A stretch of 43,635 bases of DNA from a virus, in IMG/VR virus record IMGVR_UViG_3300010885_047854, positions 1-43,635 of that record. One strand, written 5' to 3'. This document shows, in pieces, positions 28,342 through 36,570 of the stretch. The notes beneath the pieces were generated by a model. The model did not search any database and had not been told where the DNA came from. It saw only the letters and a list, made by a program, of their open reading frames with translations. How positions within the stretch are numbered: the first letter of the stretch is position 1; each line of letters starts with the position of its first letter. Both the position numbers and the translations under genes were made by a program.

Positions 28342-30768
28342 ATGGACCCATCCCAAGCCCCCCAAGTCGTTGTTCGCCCGCAGTCCATCCGCATCGACCG
28401 CGCGAAGGAGCAGACCTTCGTGCAGGAGGCCATCCAGCTCCTGCAAAAAACCCGCGTGCAGATGGGCTGGAACGGTGTCGGCATTTATGCCCAAGGCTCG
28501 TGGCTTTGGCGCAGAGCGGTGGCCTCCCGCCGCTATGCTGACGACTTCACAGATCGACTCGCGGATGGCAATGCTAAACTGTGGCGCGTCTCCAACAAAT
28601 CGCTGAACCTCATCAGCGTCACCGTGGACCAGCACAAATCGAAGCTATCCAAGGACTTCACCAGCAACGGCTTCATCGCCCTAACCCCACGCGGCACCGA
28701 GGACCAGTCCTACATCCTCAAACCCTGCGAAGACTACCTGGGCGAACGCATCCTACGCACCCGTCTGGGACGCCGCATCAAGGAGGACGGCATCGGTGGC
28801 TGTCTGGTGCGTGGTGAATCCGTCTTCAAGGCGCTACCAAACACCCGCACCCGCACTATTCAGCAGGAAGCCAGAGTCTTACTACACCCCAAACCCGACG
28901 GTAGCAGACTCGAGCCTGCACTCGATTCAAATGGTGGCCGCATCACCGAACTCGACCAGTGGATCAGCCACAGCGAGGACAAAACCACCGAGGTTCTGGT
29001 GCGTGACCCGAAGACCAGCCGACCCAAAGGCGGCACGCCGACCTACACTGAGAAGCCGATCACGGTCAGCGTCACCGTCGCCGAACCCTATGGCAGCGAC
29101 ATCTCCTTCCCGTTCTGGGCTGACTTCGTCGCCGATCTGGACAAGCCCGACCTCAATCAATGCACGCTGAAAGCGCACCTCTTTGAAATGAAGCCGGACG
29201 ATTTGTGGGACCAATTACCCAAACACCTGCTCACTCCCGCCGCTGAGGCTTACTGGCAGCAATCTCAAGCCCCTGGCGGCAGCGATGCCATGCGCCAGCG
29301 CGCTGAGCAGTCCTTCTACCGTTGGAAACAGGGCGAAACCCCTGAAGGCAATACCGCCGAGGTCACCACCGACGCCATCAGCGACACCCGGCTTTACGCG
29401 GAGATCTGGATACGCTACGACCTCGATGGCGACCGCCACCGCGAGGACCTCTGTCTGTTGGTCGATGTCGCCGCAGCCTGGCCAATAGCCTACGACCACG
29501 CGCACGAGAGACTGCGCAGCCAGACCCGCCAGCACCCCTTTGGTGTCATCACCGAGAACCCCGAAGAGAAACGCTGGTATGGACGCGGCCACTACGCCAA
29601 GTTCAACGACTTGGCCGAAGAGGTCGACGCCGACCTCAACCGCATCAGCATTGAGAAGGCCAAGAGCGGCAACCTCATCTTCGAGAAACGCCAGGCCACC
29701 GAGGAAGGCCGCGCTGGTCTGCCCATCGAGTTCCGCTCTCCGCGCACCTACAAGCTCACCGATCAGAACACCGCAGCCACCGCCATCTCGGTGGTGGCCG
29801 TGACACCTCTCACAGAACCCATTGAGGCCAGCATGAGCAACAACCTCACCGCTTACATGGCCCGCACCGGCGGTGTGACTCCAGGTGACACTCAAGGCGA
29901 GGAACTCGCCGCCAACACAGCCACCGGCCTGCAGATTCTCCAAGAGGTGAAGAACGAAGCGGTCGAAGCGATCCGCGAACAGATGTTCGACGGCACAACC
30001 CTGACCGACGGCCTCATCGGTCTCCTGCGCTTGTTCGCCGAGCTGGAGCTGATGAACGTCAACCCAGGCGAGGTCGTGGCTCAGTTTGGCAATGCCCGCA
30101 TCGCCACTGGCCAGCAAGAACCCGTCATGGTGCCGCAGATCGATGCCGCCACCGGCCAACCCATGCTTGGACCCGATGGCCAACCTTTGCTCGTGCCCGC
30201 TACCCAGCCGGTCATGGACCCCGCCACCGGCCAGCCTGCTGCCGGACCTGATGGCCAACCGATTGAGGAACCCGTGATGCAGCCCATCACCGTGCCAACC
30301 TCCAGCACCTTTATCGCCTGGGCTTCCACCCTCACGCCCGACCGCATCCACAACATGGTCGAGCTGGTCGTCACGCGCAGCAAAAGCACGCAGATCGTCC
30401 AGACCAACGAAAACATCCAACTCATCTACGAGCGCTTCATCAAGCTCGCACAAACGTATGGTCCGGATGTCCAAGCGATCATGAAACCAAGTTTCGTTCA
30501 GATGCTCATGGCGCTTGAAGAGAAAAACCCGGACACGGTGCTCACCGAACTCCAGGAACAGGTCGCCAGCAATCCTGCCCTCCAACAGCAGCTCGGCAAC
30601 ACCGCTGATGACCCAAAAGCATCGGCTTCTAATGGTCCGACTCCACATCAAACCGCAACGCCCATGAGTAAACCCGCAGCGCTCGACAAGCCGGTCATCA
30701 CTGGCCGACCCAAGCCCACCGGCAATCCCGTGCCTTCGCCTGAGAACCTCATCTCCGCCGGCATCTAA
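28342..30768 (+). CDS. phage portal protein
   Basis: 808 residues. Forms the dodecameric ring at the packaging vertex, through which DNA enters and leaves the head and to which the tail binds. The assignment rests on overall build: a long N-terminal helical region with WNGVGIYAQGSWLWRRAV, then LSKDFTSNGFIAL, a central beta-rich wing, RWYGRGHYAKFNDLAEEVDADLNRI, and the conserved ANTATGLQILQEVKNEAVEAIREQ helix, as in podovirus portals. Near residues 600-650 two copies of a Pro/Gly unit (ATGQPMLGPDGQPLL and ATGQPAAGPDGQPIE) show a local duplication. A family A-like site at 30634 lies inside its C-terminal coding region. Size and position (before scaffold and capsid) fit. The start is ATG 28342 with tcccATG context, directly after a family B repeat. 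Confidence 0.85.
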   Translation: MDPSQAPQVVVRPQSIRIDRAKEQTFVQEAIQLLQKTRVQMGWNGVGIYAQGSWLWRRAVASRRYADDFTDRLADGNAKLWRVSNKSLNLISVTVDQHKSKLSKDFTSNGFIALTPRGTEDQSYILKPCEDYLGERILRTRLGRRIKEDGIGGCLVRGESVFKALPNTRTRTIQQEARVLLHPKPDGSRLEPALDSNGGRITELDQWISHSEDKTTEVLVRDPKTSRPKGGTPTYTEKPITVSVTVAEPYGSDISFPFWADFVADLDKPDLNQCTLKAHLFEMKPDDLWDQLPKHLLTPAAEAYWQQSQAPGGSDAMRQRAEQSFYRWKQGETPEGNTAEVTTDAISDTRLYAEIWIRYDLDGDRHREDLCLLVDVAAAWPIAYDHAHERLRSQTRQHPFGVITENPEEKRWYGRGHYAKFNDLAEEVDADLNRISIEKAKSGNLIFEKRQATEEGRAGLPIEFRSPRTYKLTDQNTAATAISVVAVTPLTEPIEASMSNNLTAYMARTGGVTPGDTQGEELAANTATGLQILQEVKNEAVEAIREQMFDGTTLTDGLIGLLRLFAELELMNVNPGEVVAQFGNARIATGQQEPVMVPQIDAATGQPMLGPDGQPLLVPATQPVMDPATGQPAAGPDGQPIEEPVMQPITVPTSSTFIAWASTLTPDRIHNMVELVVTRSKSTQIVQTNENIQLIYERFIKLAQTYGPDVQAIMKPSFVQMLMALEEKNPDTVLTELQEQVASNPALQQQLGNTADDPKASASNGPTPHQTATPMSKPAALDKPVITGRPKPTGNPVPSPENLISAGI
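30634..30654 (+). promoter_or_regulatory. family A-like site inside the portal gene
   Basis: GGTCCGAC, TCCAC and ATCAAACC differ from the consensus at three positions and lie within the portal's C-terminal codons. It may be a chance match, a decayed copy, or an internal promoter for 30814. Confidence 0.25.
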
Positions 30769-30773
30769 CTACC

Positions 30774-30805
30774 CAACCACCGTCAACGGCGCAGCCCTAA
30801 ACCTC
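30774..30805 (+). repeat. family B repeat before 30814
   Basis: CAACCACCGTCAACGGCGCA followed by GCCCTAAACC fills the gap between the portal stop and the ATG at 30814. Confidence 0.55.
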
Positions 30806-30813
30806 CCCTCCCC

Positions 30814-31137
30814 ATGACCGACCTCCCTCTCGAACTCGAAGCCGAACACCAGCAGACCCTCGCCACTGAGCACCAGGCGCTACTCAAGCTACAGCAGCAG
30901 GAGCAACTACGCCAAGACCGGCAGCGACGCCTCGACGACTCCCTGCGGTCGCTCGCTGGCAATGCCGACTTCGAGTACTGGCTCACCGTTTACCTCGCCG
31001 GAGATGTCGCCAATAAACTCGACCAACTCGCCACCTGTCCCGTCGCCGATCTGCCTCTTGCCCGCCAGCGCTGGCTCGATGCCAGATCCCAACTCGAAGA
31101 CATCCAAGAAGCCGTCCGCGACGTGACCGCAAAATGA
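30814..31137 (+). CDS. small coiled-coil phage protein
   Basis: 107 residues, predicted almost all helix. Residues 5-47 are a Gln/Glu/Leu/Arg-rich coiled coil (ELEAEHQQTLATEHQALLKL). A second helical region (DFEYWLTVYLAGDVANKLDQ, LPLARQRWLDARSQLEDIQE) follows. There is no signal peptide or membrane segment and no family I can name. It lies 45 bp after the portal and is preceded by a family B repeat; no similar small gene is seen elsewhere in the window. A head-completion or assembly-chaperone role fits the position but is unproven. Confidence 0.75.
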   Translation: MTDLPLELEAEHQQTLATEHQALLKLQQQEQLRQDRQRRLDDSLRSLAGNADFEYWLTVYLAGDVANKLDQLATCPVADLPLARQRWLDARSQLEDIQEAVRDVTAK

Positions 31138-31160
31138 GCTTGTGAATAACCCGCCAAGAT

Positions 31161-31181
31161 AGTATCAATACACGTCAAACC
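31161..31181 (+). promoter_or_regulatory. family A motif before 31192
   Basis: AGTATCAA, TACAC and GTCAAACC lie 10 bp before the ATG at 31192. The right half-site is intact and the left arm is partly decayed. It would head the fibre and lysis genes. Confidence 0.5.
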
Positions 31182-31191
31182 TCACGCCCTT

Positions 31192-31569
31192 ATGATGACC
31201 CGACTCGGACTCCAATACAACGCCAACGGTGAAAAGCGGCAAGTCCTGACCGCCTTTGCCAACATCGCAGCAAGCACCACTGACGGCAGCCTGATCGCCG
31301 CCGTCACCGGCAAAACCATCGTCGTCCTGGGCGTGTTCGCCCACCTCGCCGGAGCTACCGCCACCAACACCACCCTGAACTCCAAAGGCAGTGGCGCTGG
31401 CACCGCCATCAGCAGCACCAAACAGATCGTCGCCAACGGCGGCTGGGTGCAGAGCCGTGGTTGCGACACCGACTACCTCTACAAGACCAGCCGAGGTCAG
31501 GCCCTCACCCTCACCACTGGCGCCGGCAGCACCGTCGGCATCGATGTGAGTTACATCATCGACGACTAA
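31192..31569 (+). CDS. small beta-rich virion surface protein (decoration-like)
   Basis: 125 residues of short beta strands and Thr/Ala/Gly-rich turns (TTDGSLIAAVTGKTIVVLGV, ATATNTTLNSKGSGAGTAIS, RGQALTLTTGAGSTVGIDVSY). It resembles the small phage surface proteins in which a strand runs to the capsid or fibre with a repeated GKxIxVLGV-type core, but I cannot name the family with certainty. It starts a run of surface-type genes and has its own family A motif. A capsid decoration or fibre-assembly role is likely by composition and neighbours. Confidence 0.65.
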   Translation: MMTRLGLQYNANGEKRQVLTAFANIAASTTDGSLIAAVTGKTIVVLGVFAHLAGATATNTTLNSKGSGAGTAISSTKQIVANGGWVQSRGCDTDYLYKTSRGQALTLTTGAGSTVGIDVSYIIDD

Positions 31570-31576
31570 ACCCACC

Positions 31577-31702
31577 ATGCCACTCACTCTCACAGGTGCC
31601 GGATCAGCAGGCTCAGGAGGCGTTGTTGCCAACTGGCTCCTATCCACAGGCTTCTGGAACGACTCGGGAGCATGGGATGATACGGCAACTTGGATAGACT
31701 AA
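31577..31702 (+). CDS. very small phage protein, 41 residues
   Basis: A short frame from ATG 31577 (cccaccATG) to TAA 31700-31702. The product is Gly/Ser-rich with many Trp and Asp (NWLLSTGFWNDSGAWDDTAT). The WNDSGAWDDTATW pattern resembles short elements seen at fibre-protein ends. It sits 7 bp after 31192's gene and 5 bp before the next start, so the three are probably one transcript. No membrane segment or domain is visible. Confidence 0.5.
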   Translation: MPLTLTGAGSAGSGGVVANWLLSTGFWNDSGAWDDTATWID

Positions 31703-31707
31703 TTTTT

Positions 31708-32103
31708 ATGGCTCTCACACAACTCACCAATGGAATGTCCGGCTCCGACTGCCGAACAAATATCAACGCCAGCTTTACCGCTGTTGATGCGCTGAGTTAC
31801 GCTCCGTTTAACTACGGCAACACGGGAGCAGCCACCGTCACCCTAAACGCCGCAAATGGTCTGTCGCAGAAAGCGGCAATGACAGGCGACATCACCCTCG
31901 CGGCTCCAAGCAATCCTGTTGCTGGGATGCGCCTGACGGTAGCCCTCTTAGCTAGCGGAGGCGCAAGGACAATCACCCTTGGCACCATTACCACGCCTAC
32001 AGGCTTCACCTTCACCGCCAGCGTTGTCAGCGCCAAAACAAGGCTCATCGAGCTTTACTACAGCGGCACAGCTTGGTTCCTCACCTCAAATCTGGAGTTC
32101 TAA
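31708..32103 (+). CDS. tail-fibre-like small protein
   Basis: 131 residues from ATG 31708, a better start than the one at 31690, which lies inside the preceding small gene. The opening MALTQLTNGMSGSDCRTNIN is the standard beginning of phage fibre or tail-spike subunits that pair with a head-binding part. The rest is beta-rich with Thr/Ala/Gly turns (TVTLNAANGLSQKAAM, TITLGTITTPTGFTFTA) and ends in strands (TRLIELYYSGTAWFLTSN). It lies immediately upstream of the large fibre at 32106, whose ATG follows its stop by 2 bp. Confidence 0.7.
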   Translation: MALTQLTNGMSGSDCRTNINASFTAVDALSYAPFNYGNTGAATVTLNAANGLSQKAAMTGDITLAAPSNPVAGMRLTVALLASGGARTITLGTITTPTGFTFTASVVSAKTRLIELYYSGTAWFLTSNLEF

Positions 32104-32105
32104 TT

Positions 32106-33563
32106 ATGGCAAACTTCTATTTTGACGACACAAACTCCAATCAAGACCCACTTGATGTGGCAAATTGGTGGGACCAACCGGGGGGAGCGGGAGGCGGTGG
32201 CACGCAATATGGCTACCTGCCATCTGCATCGGATAATTGCCAGATTGACTCAGGCAGAACCTGCTCAACTTCTGCGTTTGACTATAGCACGCTGGATGTT
32301 TTTGGAACGCTAACAACCAACGCAGGCACAGGCATAAGCATCCAAGCTGGGGGCACTCTTACGACCAACGCCAGCGGTGGCACCGTTTCGTATAACTACG
32401 GCACTCTTACGACCAACGCCAGCGGTGGCACCGTTTCGTATAACTACGGCACTCTTACGACCAACGCCAGCGGTGGCACCGTTTCGTATAACACTGCCAG
32501 CGTAATTTACAACTATGGTAACATCCCGACCAACGATGTCGGTGGCAGCGTGGGCCAAAACTATGGCAGCGTTGGGACCAATCATGGCAGCATCGGAAGC
32601 CGAATGTCTGGAGGCTCAACTGGCACCGAATACGAGAGTGCGGACATCCCCGCAGGATACACGGTAACTTCCCTCAATGCAGCGGTTACAACCAACAGTG
32701 GCACGATTGGAAGCCTTGAGACTGGATACTCTGTCTCGACTAACGCTGGCATCATTACAACAAATAATGGCAGTGTAGGCACAAACTACGGAACCATCAC
32801 GAATCGAGGAGGTGGAGGTTCAACAAGCACGGAGTATCAAGCTGCGAATATTCCGGGAGGATACACGGTAGGTGCTCTTTATGTCTCAATCGCCCTCAAC
32901 GAGGGCACTATTGATACCCTATCAGGCGGATACACGGTGACAAACAATAGTGGCAGTATTACCTACAATTCTGGCGTCGTCACAACCAACAATGGCGTCG
33001 TCACGAGCAACACTGGCGCTGTCACGACAAATGTTGGCAGCATTGACTACAACTATGGCACCGTCACAGACAACAGCTCTAACGTCACATACAACTCTGG
33101 CACCGTCACGCTCAATAATAACAGCGTTGCGTTTAACTCTGGCACCGTCACGACCAACAACGCCATTATTACGACCCGATCAAGCGGAGGCATAACCACA
33201 AACGAATACGAGAGTGCAGACATCCCCTATGGATACACGGTAACGTCCCTCAATGTATTAATAACGAACAATGCTGGTGTTGTCACGACCAACAACGCCA
33301 CCATTGGTTACAATGGCGGAACGATTACCAACAACGCGGGGATCACTACCCTCAACGCAGGCATTATCGTGACCAATCCAAGTGGAGGACTTGTCACAAA
33401 CAACCAGTACGATGGTGTAATTACCAATCAAAATGGCACACTTCGTATTGGCACCGTCACAGGTGGATCAGGCAACCTCACCGCCTACGCCGCAACCAAT
33501 CTGAGTGCTCAGACCGCAGGCACAAACGTCACCTTTCCTTCCGGCAATACTAGCTGGTGGTAA
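32106..33563 (+). CDS. tail fibre/spike protein built of TNxG solenoid repeats
   Basis: 485 residues from ATG 32106 (attATG). Residues from about 80 are dominated by a short repeat in which Thr/Asn, a turn, then Gly-Val/Ile/Ser alternate (TTNNGVVTSNTGAVTTNV, NYGTVTDNSSNVTYNSG), typical of a beta-solenoid. A perfect 48-bp unit (GTLTTNASGGTVSYNY) is repeated three times. Longer elements also repeat: EYESADIPAGYTVTSLN, EYQAANIPGGYTVGALY and EYESADIPYGYTVTSLN. There is no catalytic motif. The DNA is AT-richer and less codon-biased than its neighbours, as often in fibre genes under fast exchange. It probably binds the host surface. Confidence 0.75.
   Translation: MANFYFDDTNSNQDPLDVANWWDQPGGAGGGGTQYGYLPSASDNCQIDSGRTCSTSAFDYSTLDVFGTLTTNAGTGISIQAGGTLTTNASGGTVSYNYGTLTTNASGGTVSYNYGTLTTNASGGTVSYNTASVIYNYGNIPTNDVGGSVGQNYGSVGTNHGSIGSRMSGGSTGTEYESADIPAGYTVTSLNAAVTTNSGTIGSLETGYSVSTNAGIITTNNGSVGTNYGTITNRGGGGSTSTEYQAANIPGGYTVGALYVSIALNEGTIDTLSGGYTVTNNSGSITYNSGVVTTNNGVVTSNTGAVTTNVGSIDYNYGTVTDNSSNVTYNSGTVTLNNNSVAFNSGTVTTNNAIITTRSSGGITTNEYESADIPYGYTVTSLNVLITNNAGVVTTNNATIGYNGGTITNNAGITTLNAGIIVTNPSGGLVTNNQYDGVITNQNGTLRIGTVTGGSGNLTAYAATNLSAQTAGTNVTFPSGNTSWW
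32352..32492 (+). repeat. three tandem 48-bp repeats in the fibre gene
   Basis: Units 32352-32399 and 32400-32447 are identical, and the third copy (32448-32492) is identical until its last bases. Each encodes 16 residues in frame. Identical DNA at silent sites implies recent expansion, and the copy number could vary between clones. Confidence 0.9.
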
Positions 33564-33589
33564 CTTCCCAACCCCAATCCAAAAACCCC

Positions 33590-33877
33590 ATGATCCCTAC
33601 CTCATTACCCATCACAGTCGGTGCAATCACTGCCACCGAAACCACCGTCAACCTGGTCCTTCATACTCAGCTTGGGCCAAGCGGAAACATAACCTCGGCT
33701 AACGTCAATGGTCAACGATTCGTCCGTGATGGCGATGCCACCATCCCCGTCGGTGTCGTCACCCATAAAAGTTTCCGAGATGTGTTTGCCACCGCTGAAG
33801 AGACACCAGCCATCGGTGCCGAAGTCCAAATCATCACTGAATCGCTCGCCCGCCTAGCACCCCTCATCGGACTCTGA
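33590..33877 (+). CDS. small beta-rich phage protein
   Basis: 95 residues from ATG 33590 (ccccATG). A GTG at 33557 would overlap the end of the fibre gene and is less likely. The protein is mostly strands with Thr/Ala/Gly (TVGAITATETTVNLVLHTQ, ANVNGQRFVRDGDATIPVGV), with an Ala/Leu-rich end (TESLARLAPLIGL). I do not recognise the family. It lies between the fibre and the lysis genes, and could be a fibre-associated or surface subunit. Confidence 0.65.
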   Translation: MIPTSLPITVGAITATETTVNLVLHTQLGPSGNITSANVNGQRFVRDGDATIPVGVVTHKSFRDVFATAEETPAIGAEVQIITESLARLAPLIGL

Positions 33878-33884
33878 TACGGCC

Positions 33885-34061
33885 ATGAACGTCCACGCCA
33901 CACCCTATATCGGCTCCATGGTAGCGCTCATCAGCTCAGTGGCAACGCCCGCTAACATGGAGATGTCGCTCAAACTAACATCGCTCGCGGTCGGCATCCT
34001 AGCCGGCGTGCTTGGCTGCATTTCTGGTATTATTCTGATCGTCAAAAACCTCCGCAAATGA
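33885..34061 (+). CDS. small single-pass membrane protein (holin-like)
   Basis: 58 residues with one strong hydrophobic helix (SLAVGILAGVLGCISGIILI) and a short basic tail (VKNLRK). Its stop overlaps the next start by 4 bp (ATGA, 34058-34061), which couples their translation. Size, topology and its place just before a second membrane protein and the amidase suggest a holin or holin modulator that opens the inner membrane for the endolysin. No family name is assured. Confidence 0.65.
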   Translation: MNVHATPYIGSMVALISSVATPANMEMSLKLTSLAVGILAGVLGCISGIILIVKNLRK

Positions 34062-34465
34062 CCACCAAACTACTCCTCTGGCTGTCTCTAGCCATCAAGC
34101 TCCTCTCGGTAGTATCCTTCGCTGGCTCGCTGCCTGCGCTCGCCTTACTGCCTGCCGAATACATGGCCTTCGCCACGCTCGCGTTCGGCTTGGCCTCAAT
34201 CCTAAAAGACACCTGCAACCGTCTCGGCGACCTGCTCGACGACGGTCAACTCAACCAATCGTTCAAAGCTCTCGCCTTGTTCCTGCTGCCCATGTTCCTG
34301 CTTTCTGGCTGCGCTGGCGGTCTGTTTCTCGGACTCGACAAAGCAGCCTGGAACGACGTGATCAAGGACACGGCAAACGGTGCCCTCAAAGGCGCGACGC
34401 AGTCCGCCTTGCCTGCCTATGTCAAAGCCCGAAGCGCCAAGGAAGCCCGCAAGGTGACGCCATGA
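34058..34465 (+). CDS. membrane protein with holin-like N-terminus and lipobox-like centre
   Basis: 135 residues. Two hydrophobic segments come first (LLLWLSLAIKLLSVVSFAGS and AFATLAFGLASILKDTCNRL), and the second leads into an amphipathic helix, DTCNRLGDLLDDGQLNQSFK, a pattern I know from phage holin-type proteins. A third segment, ALALFLLPMFLLSGCAGG, ends in LLSGC, which fits a lipobox with C at the cleavage position. The rest (KAAWNDVIKDTANGALKGAT) is helical and could face the periplasm. It overlaps the genes on both sides by ATGA. It may combine holin and spanin-like functions in one chain, or be a plain three-pass protein. Confidence 0.7.
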   Translation: MTTKLLLWLSLAIKLLSVVSFAGSLPALALLPAEYMAFATLAFGLASILKDTCNRLGDLLDDGQLNQSFKALALFLLPMFLLSGCAGGLFLGLDKAAWNDVIKDTANGALKGATQSALPAYVKARSAKEARKVTP

Positions 34466-35007
34466 CCATCTGCCTCGATCCAGGCCACGGCATGGCCAAC
34501 CGCACACCAGGCGTCCACGACTCAGGAGCCTGCGCGGGTAGCGTCACCGAGGCCGAGATCGCCATGGACTGGGCCAATGAACTCCGACGCATCCTACTCG
34601 CTCGCAATGCCAAGGTGATCCGCACCCGCATCGATGCACTCGACCCCGCTCCCGTCGCCAAACGCGCCGCCACCGCCAAGCAATACGGCTGCGAGATCAT
34701 GATCTCCATACACTGCAACGCGGCTGATGGCACGGCCCAAGGCACTGAGACGTTCTACCGTGGCAGCAAAAACCAAGCCATGGCCACAGCGCTCAACACC
34801 GCCCTGGTCAAGGTGCTCGGCACCCGCAATCGCGGCATCAAGACCGAGTCCGAGTCCCAGCACTCACGCCTGGCCGTGATGGCGTTTCAGCCGTGCTACC
34901 TCATCGAGCTCGGCTTCCTCGACCACGCGGCCGACCGCGCTAAGCTGCTCGATTCAACCCTGCGCACCCAAGCCTGCGAAGCCCTCGCCGGCGTGCTACT
35001 GGCTTAA
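34462..35007 (+). CDS. N-acetylmuramoyl-L-alanine amidase (endolysin, Amidase_3)
   Basis: 181 residues. Cleaves the amide bond between MurNAc and L-alanine in peptidoglycan at the end of infection. The Zn ligands are in order: H9 (LDPGHG), E32 (TEAE), H84 (SIHCNAADG); E149 (LIELGFLDH) is the catalytic Glu, as in the Amidase_3 fold. No cell-wall-binding repeat or signal peptide is present, so it relies on the holin-type proteins upstream for release. It starts inside the stop of the preceding gene (ATGA overlap). Confidence 0.93.
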   Translation: MTICLDPGHGMANRTPGVHDSGACAGSVTEAEIAMDWANELRRILLARNAKVIRTRIDALDPAPVAKRAATAKQYGCEIMISIHCNAADGTAQGTETFYRGSKNQAMATALNTALVKVLGTRNRGIKTESESQHSRLAVMAFQPCYLIELGFLDHAADRAKLLDSTLRTQACEALAGVLLA

Positions 35008-35017
35008 TCCACCGCGC

Positions 35018-35215
35018 ATGGAACTCACCGAGGGCTGTCGTCTCATCCGTGACTTCGCCGCCAATTTTGCCAAGCCCTGCCGCATGCACAAGGCGCCCGC
35101 ACGCCTGAACTGGGAAGGCATTTGGGTCATCGAATGCACGAAAGGCTGCTCCATCCACACGGTGGACCTTCGGCCGCACGACCTCATTGTCCGCTACCGA
35201 GCCACACCGTTCTGA
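35018..35215 (+). CDS. small hypothetical phage protein
   Basis: 65 residues from ATG 35018, 10 bp after the amidase stop. Basic N-terminus (LTEGCRLIRDFAANFAKPCR) and a Cys/His-containing second half (WVIECTKGCSIHTVDLRPHD). Three Cys and two His in a short space could bind metal, but there is no fixed motif. I do not know a family. Its place between the lysis genes and the scaffold gene gives no clear role. It ends about 16 bp before the inverted family A motif. Confidence 0.6.
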   Translation: MELTEGCRLIRDFAANFAKPCRMHKAPARLNWEGIWVIECTKGCSIHTVDLRPHDLIVRYRATPF

Positions 35216-35230
35216 CAAAAACTTGTTGTC

Positions 35231-35252
35231 AAGTTTGACGTGGCGTCATACT
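35231..35252 (-). promoter_or_regulatory. family A motif in inverted orientation before the scaffold gene
   Basis: On the minus strand the site reads AGTATGAC, GCCAC, GTCAAACTT, a good match to the consensus, whereas the other copies have their conserved half on the plus strand. The next gene (scaffold, 35277) is on the plus strand. A dyad-binding regulator would not care about orientation, and a directional promoter would. Confidence 0.45.
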
Positions 35253-35276
35253 ATGCACCAGCCTTCCCCCCTGCCC

Positions 35277-36491
35277 ATGTCTGACTTTCTCGACGAACTC
35301 GCTGCCATCGAAGCTCAATCCGCTTCCTCCATGTCGACCCTGCCCGCTGTGGCACCCGTCCACATGCCTGAGCCAGTTCCCGGCAGCACCACCAACGTCA
35401 CTCTCGGCTTCGACGGCCAACCACTGCCTGGCAGCGCACCAGAGCCAGCCGATGGCACACTCCAGCCCTACCCGACCTACGAGCAACCAGCTCCCGTAGC
35501 ACCAGATCTAGCGGTCCACATCCCCGACAAGACGCCGCGCCGCGTCTATGCCCACGAAGGCATGCTGGATGAAAACAAGCTGATGCTCGGGCTCATTGAT
35601 GCCAACCCAGGTCTCAGCATGGACGCCATCTATGCCGCAGCCAACGCGCAGCTCGGCAGGCCACCGCCCCAAGCCGCCGTCGCTCCAACTACGCCCAACA
35701 GCGAACCCGTCCCGGCAACGGTGGCCGCAGAACCACAAGGTGAGCTACTGACAGTAGAAGCCACAAAGTCACGCTTGGCACAGATCAAAGGGGAACTCAA
35801 GAATCTCAGCAGCGTCGTCGATGAAGAAGAGTTTAACGCGCTTCAAAACGAACGGTCAGATCTGCTTGAAGCACTTCCGTTCATATTTCAGGCAGAAGAG
35901 GACGCAAAGCATCTGCACGCAATGCAAAAGCGGCAAGAAGCCGAAGACATCGATGCCACCATTCTTGAATCTCGCGCCGAAGCCGCCCGAGATTACCCGC
36001 AACTTTCCGCTGACCTCTGGGACAAAATCCACGATCCAAGCGTCCCACTTTCTGCAATCACCGACCCATTTGCGCAGGCTTACGCCGCACAAGCGCGTCG
36101 TGACCAGGCCACCGGTGCACCCGCGATGAATCTGCCCAACTATGAGCAGATCACCGCCGCACTGGTTGCGCAACAACTTGGCATGAGGCCAGTTGCCCGC
36201 GCATCGCAATCCGCCGCGCCAATGCAGCGCACCGCTCAGCCGACCATGCAGCATCCAGGCCACGTGCCGGTCGCTGCCATGCAGGCCATCAGCGGTCAGC
36301 AGCACACCAGCGCGGATCGCGTCACTACTCAGCCGGCGAACCCGCTCGCCAACCTCCAAGCCGAATACCAGCAGGCCACCGCCGCTGGAGATTATGAGGC
36401 CATCGAGCGTTTGAGCGGAATCATGGCATCTGGAGGCGTCCAGCCCCAGGCAGCCTACCCCGGCGGCATACTTGGTATCAGCTATTCCTAA
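35277..36491 (+). CDS. capsid scaffold / assembly protein
   Basis: 404 residues from ATG 35277 (ctgcccATG). The earlier starts, TTG 35187 and ATG 35253, would include or abut the inverted family A site. The protein is rich in Ala, Pro, Gln and Glu. A disordered Pro-rich N-terminal part (residues 10-90) precedes a helical, acidic middle (LAQIKGELKNLSSVVDEEEF, DAKHLHAMQKRQEAEDIDAT) and a basic C-terminal end with a helix (LANLQAEYQQATAAGDYEAI) before the last 25 residues. This is the usual build of phage scaffolds, and the gene directly precedes the major capsid gene. The assignment is by build and position. Confidence 0.7.
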   Translation: MSDFLDELAAIEAQSASSMSTLPAVAPVHMPEPVPGSTTNVTLGFDGQPLPGSAPEPADGTLQPYPTYEQPAPVAPDLAVHIPDKTPRRVYAHEGMLDENKLMLGLIDANPGLSMDAIYAAANAQLGRPPPQAAVAPTTPNSEPVPATVAAEPQGELLTVEATKSRLAQIKGELKNLSSVVDEEEFNALQNERSDLLEALPFIFQAEEDAKHLHAMQKRQEAEDIDATILESRAEAARDYPQLSADLWDKIHDPSVPLSAITDPFAQAYAAQARRDQATGAPAMNLPNYEQITAALVAQQLGMRPVARASQSAAPMQRTAQPTMQHPGHVPVAAMQAISGQQHTSADRVTTQPANPLANLQAEYQQATAAGDYEAIERLSGIMASGGVQPQAAYPGGILGISYS

Positions 36492-36551
36492 ACGAGGCCG
36501 ATGGCCCGTCCAGGACACTCTGACTGAGTTCCACCCCCCGACGCGACTCCT

Positions 36552-36570
36552 GACCGCTTTCCTTGCGGTC
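36552..36570 (+). terminator. weak hairpin between scaffold and capsid genes
   Basis: A 6-bp perfect stem, GACCGC (36552-36557) and GCGGTC (36565-36570), with a 7-nt loop. There is no T-run after it, so it may be a processing or pausing site rather than a terminator. Confidence 0.3.

Noticed and set aside
29215-30651. A 478-residue open frame on the minus strand opposite the portal
   Set aside because: Composition (Gly/Val/Leu/His/Asp-rich, no motif) is a mirror of the portal codons, and similar minus-strand frames occur opposite every long gene here.
32352-32492. Tandem 48-bp repeats as a possible CRISPR array
   Set aside because: The units are contiguous with no spacers, lie in a coding frame, and encode a solenoid repeat.
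35187-35276. Longer N-terminus for the scaffold protein starting at 35187
   Set aside because: It would need a TTG start inside the preceding gene and would translate the inverted family A site. The ATG at 35277 has the local cccATG context.
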